Below, piece by piece: positions 1-9,400 of a stretch of 64,000 nucleotides of DNA. The stretch is from Prosopocoilus inquinatus (Eukaryota > Arthropoda > Insecta > Coleoptera > Lucanidae). Where the stretch lies: positions 25,548,001 through 25,612,000 of the forward strand of contig CM069872.1 in assembly GCA_036172665.1 (NCBI GenBank). Direction: 5' to 3'. Made by a program: the position numbers and the translations under genes. The notes under the pieces were generated by a model that did no database searches, was not told where the DNA came from, and worked only from the letters and a program-made list of their open reading frames with translations. The number at the start of each line of letters is the position of its first letter. Position 1 is the stretch's first letter.

Positions 1-186
1 TATACAGTGTTCCATTAAAAAAAAACCTAAGTTTAGTTTATATCTCCTTTATCCTACCATCAATTGTTTTTCTGTGAGCACACGGAGAAATTTTAAATTA
101 GTCCGTATAAGTTTTGTATGAAACATTTTTCCTGAAATCAAAAATAAAGGAGTTAAAGGGGGTAGGAATTCTCACGTAGTCATCCT
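1..186. other. AT-rich flank, probable fragment of a dispersed repeat
   Basis: No gene is visible. The stretch opens with TATACAGTGTTCC and ends near CATCCTGTAC. These resemble the two inverted ends (TACAGGGTGTTCC type) of a dispersed repeat seen in many arthropod genomes. The same kind of motif, inverted, occurs at 3828-3838 (TCACCCTGTAT). The assignment rests on the short end motifs only. Confidence 0.3.
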
Positions 187-245
187 GTACAGCTAAAAAA
201 AAAGTCGCCGCTCTTCGCCGCGCTGTAATGTGCCAGAACCTTAAA
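187..245 (-). repeat. Inverted partial copy of the 173-bp GC-rich repeat
   Basis: This ~59-bp stretch is the reverse complement of the start of the unit found at 3238-3410 and 3411-3583. It shares the core GTCGCCGCTCTTCGCCGCGC and the TGTAATGTGCCAGAACC flank. Its AGCTGTAC edge matches the second unit, while its GGTTCTGG and GCGAAGAGCGG positions match the first. The two loci face each other across the hAT element. They may be separate insertions of one element or remnants of a longer inverted repeat. Confidence 0.75.
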
Positions 246-428
246 GCAATAAAGCTATAAATCCTGACACTGAAATTTATTTAATAGAGGGAACGCCATT
301 TTTAATCAGCTGCGGACGAAAAAAAATGTCGATTTTAAAATCGTACCTACAGATAACATACGAACTAGATTTGTAGGGCATTCGATAACGCAATAGCTAA
401 AGGGAAAATTAGGCTTACTGTGAAGCGA
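246..428. other. Unassigned AT-rich sequence
   Basis: I see no open frame of note, RNA gene or repeat here. It abuts the left 8-bp target duplication (429-436) of the hAT element. Confidence 0.5.
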
Positions 429-436
429 GTTTATAC

Positions 437-715
437 TAGTGCTGGCAAAAACCGGAAAAAATTGAAACCGAATAATCGGTTTCTTTAAAAACCGGTTTTG
501 GATAAAACCGGTTATCCAAATAATGATTAAAACCGACTATTCGAATATCCAAAAACCGATTATTCGGATATTCAAATATCCAAAAACCGATTATGGATAT
601 TCGAAAAACTGACTATTCGAGTATCCAAAAACCGATTGTCGGGATATTTGAAAAACTGTCTACTTGAAAGCCGACTATTCGGATATTCGCGAAATCTGTA
701 ATCAAAAAAGCAGCT
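437..715. repeat. Left subterminal repeats of the hAT element
   Basis: Densely packed degenerate units of about 10-25 bases on both strands, built from AACCGGTTTT, ATTCGGATATCC and ATCCAAAAACCGATT. The right end (about 2380-2666) carries the same words in opposite sense. Short repeats just inside the ends are where hAT transposases are known to bind, so a binding role is plausible here but inferred. Confidence 0.75.
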
Positions 716-1470
716 TTTGGATTATCCGAAAATCGATTAATTACGTATTAACAAAAAATGATTCATGAAAAACAAACTCGAATGAATTTTATCTCTAATG
801 TTCCTGGTTTTTAATCAGATGAAGATGTTTTCAAACATTTCAATTTTGTGCTTCTCTTGTCCATTTTAAAGTATTAACTACATTTCTAATTTATAAGGAC
901 TTACACATTTAAAACGTGACACAAACTCACTAATAATAGTTTTCGTTTTTTTTTTTTGTTAAATAGTAGATAAATGTCAATTATTCTTGTTCTATCTAAC
1001 GAACAATATTCAAGAAATTGTAAAAGCAATGCAAATATTTTGTGCTGTAAAAATTCATTACAATGCCGAACATCTGTACCATAATAAACTTTTATTGAAT
1101 TCTCCGAAAGACGGTTGGGTACGGCCGGAAACAAAAACTAAAATTACTTTAATTCTTCTTCTTCGACTTTTAATATGTGAATTAGAAGTACGGTGGTGTC
1201 GAAAAGTTTTAAGACGAAATGAAGTACCCCTGGCCGTACGAATATCCGTGCTTTGCAATTATGAACCTTAACAACATTTAGCCGGCTGACCTGCTTTTAT
1301 AGTACGGTCGGCGGCCAGCCTAATAAATAAATATTGGTTACGGTTTCAAGTAATAATAACAGGTATCGTTGGTCCTATGACAATATACATACAATGGAAT
1401 GATTATCTCTTTCGGTAATATGTGTTTAGCGTTCCAATACTAAAAGATAATTAGTTCGCAGCTTCTTATA

Positions 1471-1680
1471 CACAGAGAAAAATCAATAGTAAAAAGTAAC
1501 ACAAATTGTAGTCAGAATAAAGACAGAAACAAATTGTAACAAATATTAACACAATTGTAGTAAATATTAGCGCAATTGTAGTAAATAGTCCGACAATTGT
1601 GCGAATATTTGCCACAATTTGTTTCCGTCTTCATTCTAACTACAACTTGTGTTACTTTTTACTAATGATTTTTCTCTGTG
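1471..1680. mobile_element. 210-bp palindromic MITE, TA-flanked, nested in the hAT element
   Basis: The left arm starts CACAGAGAAAAATCA (1471) and the right arm ends TGATTTTTCTCTGTG (1680). The arms stay complementary with scattered mismatches for roughly 95-100 bases, so nearly the whole element folds into one hairpin. A TA dinucleotide sits at both borders (1469-1470 and 1681-1682), as expected for Tc1/mariner-type integration. It has no coding capacity. It interrupts hAT sequence, so it inserted into the hAT element or one of its ancestors. Confidence 0.82.
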
Positions 1681-2379
1681 TACCTACACACTAAATTGGG
1701 ATAATATACGGTATTACCGGAAATATTCCAGAATACCAACATTTTACAAATGTAATAGGATGTAGAGGTATAAAATCCTTCCTGCGCAAGATATTTAAAC
1801 AGGATTAAATATTAGGGACAATATCCTACTTAGTATTAATTTTCATTTTCTTATTAGATGCTTAAATTCCTCAATTTGTATTTAAATTCCCGGTTTCATT
1901 AATAGAAATTTGCATCACTTTTAAGAATATTCTTTATCATACGTTTTCATGAATTAATTAATATAACAGTAAGGTCCGATTTCATAATAGGACTTTAATT
2001 TTAAACTTATTTTAACCTAAGAAAATACATTTGTTTCCCCATTCTTAAATTGACTTAACGCTTCCTTCAAGTCTGATTATGAAAATGGCCATAAGTCCAA
2101 TTAAAAATTAATGTGTCATTAAAATACTTTGTTACTCATTCCATTTATACAGAAAAAATAGTCTTAGAAGTTTTTGACAGTAGTGTACCACTTGACCACT
2201 TACATTTTTTTACGTAGTGAACATAACAGATAAAATTTACCTTCATTTTCTTAATACTTCCAACATTTTCAATTTTATTTGAGTTTTAAATTTGCTTCCT
2301 CAAATTCCTATGATTTACTTTAAATGGGCGAAAGAAATAAATACGTTATTGTGTATACATTTATTTGAATTGCAAGTAG

Positions 2380-2677
2380 TTCGGATATTTGAATATTTTT
2401 CATAATTCGAATAACCGGTCATTTGAGTATCCGATTATCCAAAAACCGATATTATTGGAATATCCGGTTATGCATGTAATTGGATATTCGAATATCCGAT
2501 TATCCAAGTAATTATATATTCGAATATCCGATTATCCAAATAATTGGATATTCGAATAACCGATTATTCGGATAACCGGTTATCCGGATAACCGGTTTTC
2601 GGTTTTGTTTAAAACCTCGGATAATCCAAAACAGATTAATCGGTTATCCAAAAAAAACGATTTGGTTGCCAGCACTA
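2380..2677. repeat. Right subterminal repeats of the hAT element
   Basis: Counterpart of the left subterminal block: TTCGAATATCCGATTATCC and AACCGGTTATCC words recur about every 20-35 bases up to the terminal TGCCAGCACTA. Many units are themselves palindromic (TTCGAATA, AACCGGTT). The strand could therefore form extended foldback structure. Confidence 0.75.
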
Positions 2678-2685
2678 GTTTATAC

Positions 2686-3237
2686 CATTTACCTTTGCCG
2701 CTCACAAAAGATAGTTTAACGAAACAGTCAGGGGTGTTATGGTCTACAGGCATTTGTCAATATTATCTTGAAAAATAATTCTAAAACGTCTTCGGATCGT
2801 ATAAAAAATAAAGCAATAAAATTAGAAGCACGCTTTTATTTATTACTCCAACAATAGGGCTGTGCGATGAATGAAGGTCACCAATTTCCAAACGCACATA
2901 ATTCAGATGGATTGCTTATTAAGGCTAGCGGGAGAAATTTATTTATTTTCGCAAAAACTCGGATCACATAAATTTTGTTTTCGGGCGCACACTTAAGACA
3001 AAGTTTGCAATGCTCATAGGAATAAACTAATTGGGTGTTCAACTTGCAACAGCGACGGCTCTGCGTAACATATTTTCTGTTCATGTGTGTTAGACAGAGC
3101 AAGCGCTCTGGGAGTATGTCTGCCGCCTACCTTATTTTAAAAATTATTTTTTAATAATTTTTTTACAGATGATTTCTTGCCTTTACAAATAATGAACTAA
3201 ATGTTTTAAAACTTTTTTCCGGCATTCAATTCTGTTT
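2686..3237. other. Unassigned AT-rich sequence
   Basis: It begins with the right hAT target duplication and runs to the 173-bp tandem repeat. One short minus-strand open frame (2878-3102, 74 codons) is present, but it is low-complexity, has no recognisable domain and is not credible as a gene. I see no RNA gene or transposon end. Confidence 0.5.
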
Positions 3238-3583
3238 AAAGGTTCTGGCACATTACAGCGCGGCGAAGAGCGGCGACTTTTTTTATTAGTTGTACTTGGA
3301 TACGTTGGGTAGCTTCGCTGCGCTTCTCATAAGTGTGCGCACTCTCATAAGAATACAGTAAAAGAAATTTTCGGCGTCGCGGTTCTCCGCGCTATGTGTG
3401 CGATAACCCTAAAAGTTTTGGCACATTACAGCGCGGCGTAGAGCGGCGACTTTTTTTTTTAGCTGTACTTGGATACGTTGGGTAGCTTCGCCGCCCTTCG
3501 CATAAGTGTGCGCACTCTCATAAGAATACAGCAAAATAAATTTTCGGCGCCGCGGTTCGCCGCGCTATGTGTGCGATAACCCT
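3238..3583. repeat. Two tandem copies of a 173-bp GC-rich repeat
   Basis: Unit 1 is 3238-3410 and unit 2 is 3411-3583. They align without gaps with a 173-base shift and roughly 90% identity by eye. Each unit holds two GC-rich patches in an otherwise AT-rich background: GCGCGGCGAAGAGCGGCGAC near the start and CGGCGTCGCGGTTCTCCGCG near the end. Between them is CTCATAAGTGTGCGCACTCTCATAAG, written here as two overlapping parts: CTCATAAGTGTGCGCACT and GCGCACTCTCATAAG. Each unit ends GTGTGCGATAACCCT. The GC-rich patches are partly complementary and may fold. The family is not recognised. Confidence 0.85.
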
Positions 3584-4012
3584 AAGGTCAAATTCACGCC
3601 CGATTCCTCGCTGCTGCAGCCATAAAACTAAAAAAAAAAAACAATTAGGGCTGTATTTATATCCTTCATCTGGCAGCTGGTTCTTAAACAGTGCAGTGTT
3701 GTGGATTTGGGTAAAATGTTTGATTAATTATTTTTCGAAAACTAAAGTAGCCAAAATTTTTTTAGCAGTTTGATCGTTATCAGTGATTTATATTCTTGCA
3801 GGATTCTTGGCGGTCTATTTAAAAATCACCCTGTATGTCGCAGGAATTTTGAATAATCCGTATTTTTGCAAATACACTAGTAATTTTGCAAAACACCGAG
3901 TTATTGTGGAATATGCGCAGTGTGCAATCTTACTAATAAAAACAAGTAATTTTGCAAAATTCCCAAGCACATTCGTAATATTGAATACGAGTTGAAGTTT
4001 ATGCAATGTTAC
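3584..4012. other. Unassigned sequence with a 15-bp direct repeat
   Basis: No gene is recognised. AGTAATTTTGCAAAA occurs at 3879 and again at 3945 in the same direction. A TCACCCTGTAT motif at 3828-3838 resembles the end of the dispersed repeat suggested at position 1. Short open frames on both strands here (3783-3995 plus, 3815-4006 minus) are mirror shadows of the same repeated AT-rich DNA. Confidence 0.45.
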
Positions 4013-4135
4013 TAGTGTTGTTAATTTACCGGTAATTTATTTTTAATGTTACCTTACCGGTAACGTTACCGTAATATTACCAATTACAGCTTATGTGGTG
4101 ACATCTCGCGCCGGAGTTACCAATTACACTTTTAA
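4013..4135. repeat. Possible hAT-like terminus with TTACCGGTAA repeats
   Basis: The segment opens TAGTGTTGTTAATTTACCGG. The palindrome-like words TTACCGGTAA, TAACGTTACCG and ATTACCAATTAC follow over about 110 bases. A TAG start followed by short subterminal palindromes resembles the confirmed hAT element upstream. I cannot find a matching inverted end or target duplication before the BEL/Pao LTR at 4927, so this is only a candidate truncated end. Confidence 0.3.
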
Positions 4136-4926
4136 CTAAAAATGTGATTTTTACTCAGTTTTTTTTTTAATTTGATACAAAACACGCATTACATTTTTGG
4201 CTTTTGTTAAAAATAAGGTTTACAATATGTTGCGTGTGCATGCGAACCAGTGAAACGTTGTCTTAGAAGTTTTACTTAGCTGAAAATCTTAAATTGAAGT
4301 TATTGATTCATCCTTAGAAAATGTGATTGTAGAAAGACATGATGCGGTATCGAGAAATTGTACTTAACGATAAACGGTAGCAGTGAATCGAAATTAAACC
4401 TTTCTGTGCGCCACTGAAGAAGAACAGTACCGGTTCTGACTAGAAGTCGAGAATTTCACAATTGTCAAATGTTAATCTATCGCAAAGAATTTTGTTGATA
4501 TTGCGTCTTGGTAGCTATACGCAGAAGAATGATTTCTGACTGACGCAATACTGAATGTCAGAAGAGAGAATATCATCAACTTTTTAGACACAGTACAACC
4601 AGACGACTACAATTTTGAAGTTGTGACACCTCGGAGCACAAGAATTGAAGCAGTTCAGAGCTACTTGTTCAAGGGAATGATTGGTGTGTAACGTCTTATG
4701 TTCAGGAACATGGAGCTTACAGCCCCTGAATAACTTGCAACTGTTTTTTTTTATGTAAAAGAAAAACACCTAATATATAAGTTTGTGCAACTATTTATAT
4801 TTTTGTAGATTTTTACACAGATTTTTACAGGTATTTCATAAATAGCAAGGTATGTCAAAAGTGTCATTTTGGCTTGCTAAGTTAGTCATGGATACCTCAC
4901 ATTGAAAGCAAATATTAAATCATATG
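4136..4926. other. Unassigned region with a short protein-like open stretch
   Basis: No gene is recognised. On the plus strand, 4533-4688 is open for 52 codons between stops without a clear start. It has an unusually protein-like composition, with acidic and hydrophobic alternation around FLDTVQPDDYNFEVV. This could be a fragment of a decayed transposase belonging to the possible terminus at 4013, but no catalytic motif is visible and the link is a guess. The rest is AT-rich. Confidence 0.3.
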
Positions 4927-5111
4927 TGTAGTAGGCCACCCGTTCAACAAGGTTAGTTTTTATTCCAATCACAAGGGAGCGCAGAAACTTGTCTGTATTT
5001 CTCAGCCTTCCCGATTCCAGTCTATAGAGTAGTTAGTGTATGCTAACAAAACTTAGTTACAATCTTATACGGAGCTACTGGATCCGTTTATTTTAACCTA
5101 ATCTGTAAACA
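4927..5111 (-). mobile_element. Probable 3' LTR of the BEL/Pao element
   Basis: On the minus strand the segment starts TGTTTACAGATTAGG and ends GCCTACTACA, giving TGT...ACA ends. It follows directly after the element's terminal coding region and a G-rich tract (GCGCGGGCGGCG at about 5113-5125) that could act as the polypurine primer. An AATAAA lies near the distal end (about 4965). Only one LTR is in the window, so the boundaries cannot be confirmed by comparison. At 185 bases it would be short for this superfamily. Confidence 0.45.
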
Positions 5112-6493
5112 TAACGCCGCCCGCGCTGAAAGGATTGCCTAGTTCTCTGAAGGTAAGATGCAAATTCGGTTGGCTGATCTTTTGATCTCACCGCGCGTGG
5201 TCTTGATGGTAACTGCTCTAATGATGCCGTTTTCCCCTGGACGCAGCTGTTGGACTCGTCCTATCGCCCAAACCAAAGGAGGTACGTTATCTTCTTTCAC
5301 CAAGACCTACTGACCAATTTGTGGTGAGGGGTTGGAGCCTTTTATCCACTTTGTTCTCTGTTGGAGCTGGTGTAAGTATTCTGTTGATCATCGATGCCAA
5401 AAATGTTGCCTCAAACGTTCGATAAGCTGTAATTACGACAAGCGATTTACATTTAATTCAGACAAATTAGGTTCTATAGGTGTTCTTAGTGAATTTCCTA
5501 TAAGAAAATGAGATGGAGTGAGAATATTCAAGTCATTAACATCTTCGGATAAGGGAAGAAGGAGTTTAGGTTGGACTCTATTTGTGTGACAATGGTATAC
5601 ATTTCTTCAAAGGTTAACAAAGCATTTTTCACAATTCATTTGTAATGATACTTAAATGATTTCATGCCCCCAAAATTTGGAGCCCTAGGCGGAATGAAAT
5701 GCCAAGTTATGCCCTGCGTCGTTGACACGTCCAGAATGTGTTTATTTCCTAGAATAGTTTGTCGCAGCTCTTTTAGCTCCTAGTTCGCTTTCATGAAATT
5801 ATTAGTGTTATCCGAAAACATGTTGGAAATCATTCCTCTTCTGGCTAAGAATCTCCTGAAAGCCTTCAGGAAAGCATCTGTGCTCAAATCCGTCACCAAT
5901 TTTATATGTACTGCCTTTACCGCCATGTAAATAAACATTGCGACTTAGCATTTTGAAGTCGATGTTCTTCTATGGTGCCATTTCTTATAAGAAAGGGTCC
6001 ACAATAATCTACTCCAGTGTTAACAAATGGTCGTGCGGGTTGAACTTGTGATGCTGGTAGATCTCCCATGATGTGTTGGTAGGGAACAGGTTTCGCCTTG
6101 AAGCATGTTACGCATTTTCTTATGGTACAACGTACAGTGTTGCGTCTTGACAATGGCCAAAACTAGTTTCTTAAAGTTGCCAGTGTGGCTTGTGTTCCTG
6201 CGTGAAGTTTAAGTTGGTGAATATGTTCAATTAACAAAATAGTGAATTGGTGTTTGCTAGGCAAAATCATGGGATGTCTTGCTCCAAAACTGCAAGTTGA
6301 ATGACGCAATCTTCCACCCACTCTTATTATACCTTCATTGTCTATTAACAGAATTAATAATCTAAGTCTGCTCTCAGTTTAAATCTTTCTGGGTTCTTAA
6401 GCGATGTAATTCATCAGAAAATGACTGGGATTGAACAATCTTGACCATGCAGTTAGTAGCAGTTTCTAGTTCTGAAGCTGATATCCGTCCATT
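5112..6493 (-). pseudogene. BEL/Pao retrotransposon pol fragment: broken integrase and C-terminal domain
   Basis: Read on the minus strand in several frames, this matches the end of BEL/Pao pol in correct order. First comes the pre-integrase segment with GGRLRHS (about 6300). The zinc-binding HHCC region follows, with HIHQLKLH and CVTCF (about 6110-6230). Next is the integrase core, with TGVDYCGPF holding the first catalytic Asp (about 6005). KAVHIKLVTDLSTDAF and FSDN, the second Asp, lie at about 5810-5920. PPRAPNFGG lies at about 5665-5690, followed by the C-terminal domain (DUF5641 type) with YLHQLQQRTKW and LVLVKED (5280-5370). It is dead. There is an in-frame TAG near 6165, a frameshift near 5940 and another stop near 5785. 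A small deletion just after PNFGG removes the third catalytic residue, Glu. Integrase normally inserts the cDNA copy into the host genome. Everything upstream of the pre-integrase region is missing because satellite DNA starts at 6494. Confidence 0.9.
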
Positions 6494-9400
6494 ATGGACT
6501 CCAGTAACTCTGATGTGAGATACGAAGTTCTCGAACTCAGCAGAAGCTGGAAATAGTTTTGAACGAAACAACACGTATTAGCGTTGTTCCTGTGATGTAT
6601 CTAATCGATCCTTACTTATTTACTATGTTATTTGACGTTTCAACGGACTCCAGTAACTCTGATGTGAGATACGAAGTTCTCGGACTCAGCAGGAGCTGGA
6701 AATAGTTTTGAACGAAATAACACGTATTGGCGTTGTTCCTGTGATGTATCGAATCGATCCTTACATATCTAACATGTTATTTGACGTTACGATGGACTCC
6801 AGTAACTCTGATGTGAGATACGAAGTTTTCGGACGCAGCAGAAGCTGGAAATAGTTTTGAACGAAACAACACGTATTAGCGTTGTTCCTGTGATGTATCT
6901 AATCGATCCTTACTTATCTACTATGTTATTTGACGTTTCAAAGGACTCCAGTAACTCTGATGTGAGATACGAAGTTCTCGGACTCAGCAGGAGCTGGAAA
7001 TAGTTTTGAACGAAATAACACGTATTAGCGTTGTTCCTGTGATGTATCTAATCGATCCTTACTTATCTAACATGTTATTTAACGTTTCGATGGACTCCAG
7101 TAATTCTGATGTGAGATACGAAGTTCTCGAACTCAGCAGAAGCTGGAAATAGTTTTGAACGAAACAACACGTATTAGCGTTGTTCTTGTGATGTATCTAA
7201 TCGATCTTTTTTCGGGCGCAGCAGAAGCTGGAAAAAGTTTTGAACGAAACAACACGTATTAGCGTTGTTCCTGTGATGTATCTAATCGATCCTTACTTGT
7301 CTATAATGTTATTTGACGTTACGATGGACTCCAGTAACTCTGATGTGAGATATGTTTTCGGATGCAGCAGAAGCTGGAAATAGTTTTCAACGAAACAACA
7401 CGTATTAGCGTTGTTCCTGTGATGTATCTAATGGATCCTTCCTTGTCTATAATATTATTTGACGTTACGATGGACTCCAGTAACTCTGATGTGAGATATG
7501 TTTTCGGACGCAGCAGAAGCTGGAAATAGTTTTGAACGAAATAACACGTATTAGCGTTTTTCCTGTGATGTATCTAATCGATCCTTACTTATCTAACATG
7601 TTATTTAACGTTTCGATGGACTCCAGTAACTCTGATGTGAGATACGAAGTTCTCGAACTCAGCAGAAGCTGGAAATAGTTTTGAACGAAACAACACGTAT
7701 TAGCGTTGTTCTTGTGATGTATCTAATCGATCTTTACTTATCTATCATGTTATTTGACGTTACGATGGACTCCAGTAACTCTGATGTGAGATATGAAGTT
7801 CTCGGACGCAGCAGAAGCTGGAAATAGTTTTGAACGAAACAACACGTATTAGCGTTGTTCCTGTGATGTATGTAATCGATCCTTGCTTATCTATCATGTT
7901 ATTTGACGTTACGATGGACTCCAGTATCTCTGATGTGAGACACGAAGTTTTCGGACGCAGCAGAAGCTGGAAATAGTTCTGAACGAAATAACACGTATTA
8001 GCGTTGTTCCCATGATGAATCTAATCGATCCTTACTTATCTATCATGTTATTTGACGTTTCGATTGACTATAGTAACTCTGATGTGAGATATGAAGTTTT
8101 CGGACGCAGCAGAAGCTGGAAATAGTTTTGAACGAAACAACACGTATTAGCGTTGTTCCTGTGATGTATCTAATCGATCCTTACTTGTTTATCATGTTAT
8201 TTGACGTTACGATGGACTCCAGTAACTCTGAAGTGAGATACGAAGTTCTTGAACTCAGCAGGAGCTGGAAATAGTTTTGAACGAAACACGTATTAGCGTT
8301 GTTCCTGTGATGTATCTAATCGATCCTTACTTATCTATCATGTTATTTGACGTTTCGATTGACTCCAGTAACTTTGATGTGAGATAAGATGTTTTCGGAC
8401 GCAGCAGAAGCTGGAAATAGTTTTGAACGAAACGACACGTATTAGCGTTGTTCCTGTGATGTATCTAATCGATCCTTACTTATCTATCATGTTATTTGAC
8501 GTTACGATGGACTCCAGCAACTTTAATGTGAGATACGAAGTTCTCGAACTCAGCAGAAGCTGGAAAATGTTTTGAACGAAATAACACGTATTAGCGATGT
8601 TCCTGTGATGTATCTAATCGATCCTTACTTATCTATCATGTTATTTGACGTTACGAAGGACTCCAGTAACTCTGATGTGAGATATGAAGTTCTCGGACGC
8701 AGCAGAAGCTGGAAATAGTTTTGAACGAAACAACACGTATTAGCGTTGTTCCTGTGATGTATGTAATCGATCCTTGCTTATCTATCATGTTATTTGACGT
8801 TACGATGGACTCCAGTATCTCCGATGTGAGACACGAGGTTTTCGGACGCAGCAGAAGCTGGAAATAGTTCTGAACGAAATAACACGTATTAGCGTTGTTC
8901 CCATGATGAATCTAATCGATCCTTACTTATCTATCATGTTATTTGACGTTTCGATTGACTCCAGTAACTTTGATGTGAGATAAGATGTTCTCGGACGCAG
9001 CAGAAGCTGGAAATAGTTTTGAACGAAACGACACGTATTGGCGTTGTTCCTGTGATGTATATAATCGATCCTTACTTATCTATCATGTTATTTGACGTTA
9101 CGACGGACTCCAGCAACTTTAATGTGAGATACGAAGTTCTCGAACTCAGCAGAAGCTGGAAAATGTTTTGAACGAAATAACACGTATTAGCGTTGTTCCT
9201 GTGATGTATCTAATCGATCCTTACTTATCTATCATGTTATTTGACGTTACGAAGGACTCCAGTAACTCTGATGAGAGATATGAAGATTTCGAACGCAGCA
9301 GAAGCTGGAAATAGTTTTGAACGAAACAACACGTATTAGCGTTGTTCCTGTGATGTATGTAATCGATCCTTGCTTATCTATCATGTTATTTGACGTTACG

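Larger units (their letters stand above)
437..2677. mobile_element. Non-autonomous hAT-type DNA transposon, 2,241 bp, complete ends
   Basis: The element begins TAGTGCTGGCA (437-447) and ends with the exact reverse complement TGCCAGCACTA (2667-2677). It is flanked on both sides by the same 8 bases, GTTTATAC (429-436 and 2678-2685). An 8-bp target duplication and short inverted ends starting TAG/CAG are the hallmarks of the hAT superfamily. No transposase frame is visible inside: the small open frames near 900-1270 overlap on opposite strands and match no family I know. It would therefore have needed a transposase supplied elsewhere. Both ends carry long arrays of degenerate short repeats, annotated separately. 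A palindromic MITE is nested at 1471-1680. The perfect target duplication and inverted ends suggest the copy is not very old. Orientation cannot be assigned. Confidence 0.88.

Noticed and set aside
901..1271. Overlapping short open frames on both strands inside the hAT element as a transposase remnant
   Set aside because: No hAT motif or zinc finger is visible, and the frames are opposite-strand shadows of AT-rich DNA.
2878..3102. 74-codon minus-strand frame with several cysteines
   Set aside because: No spacing of a known zinc-binding fold, no neighbours, and composition consistent with chance.
6374..6574. 66-codon minus-strand frame read as a gene
   Set aside because: It is a chance fusion of satellite minus strand and BEL/Pao pre-integrase sequence across the array edge. 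It is described as a junction and not as a gene.
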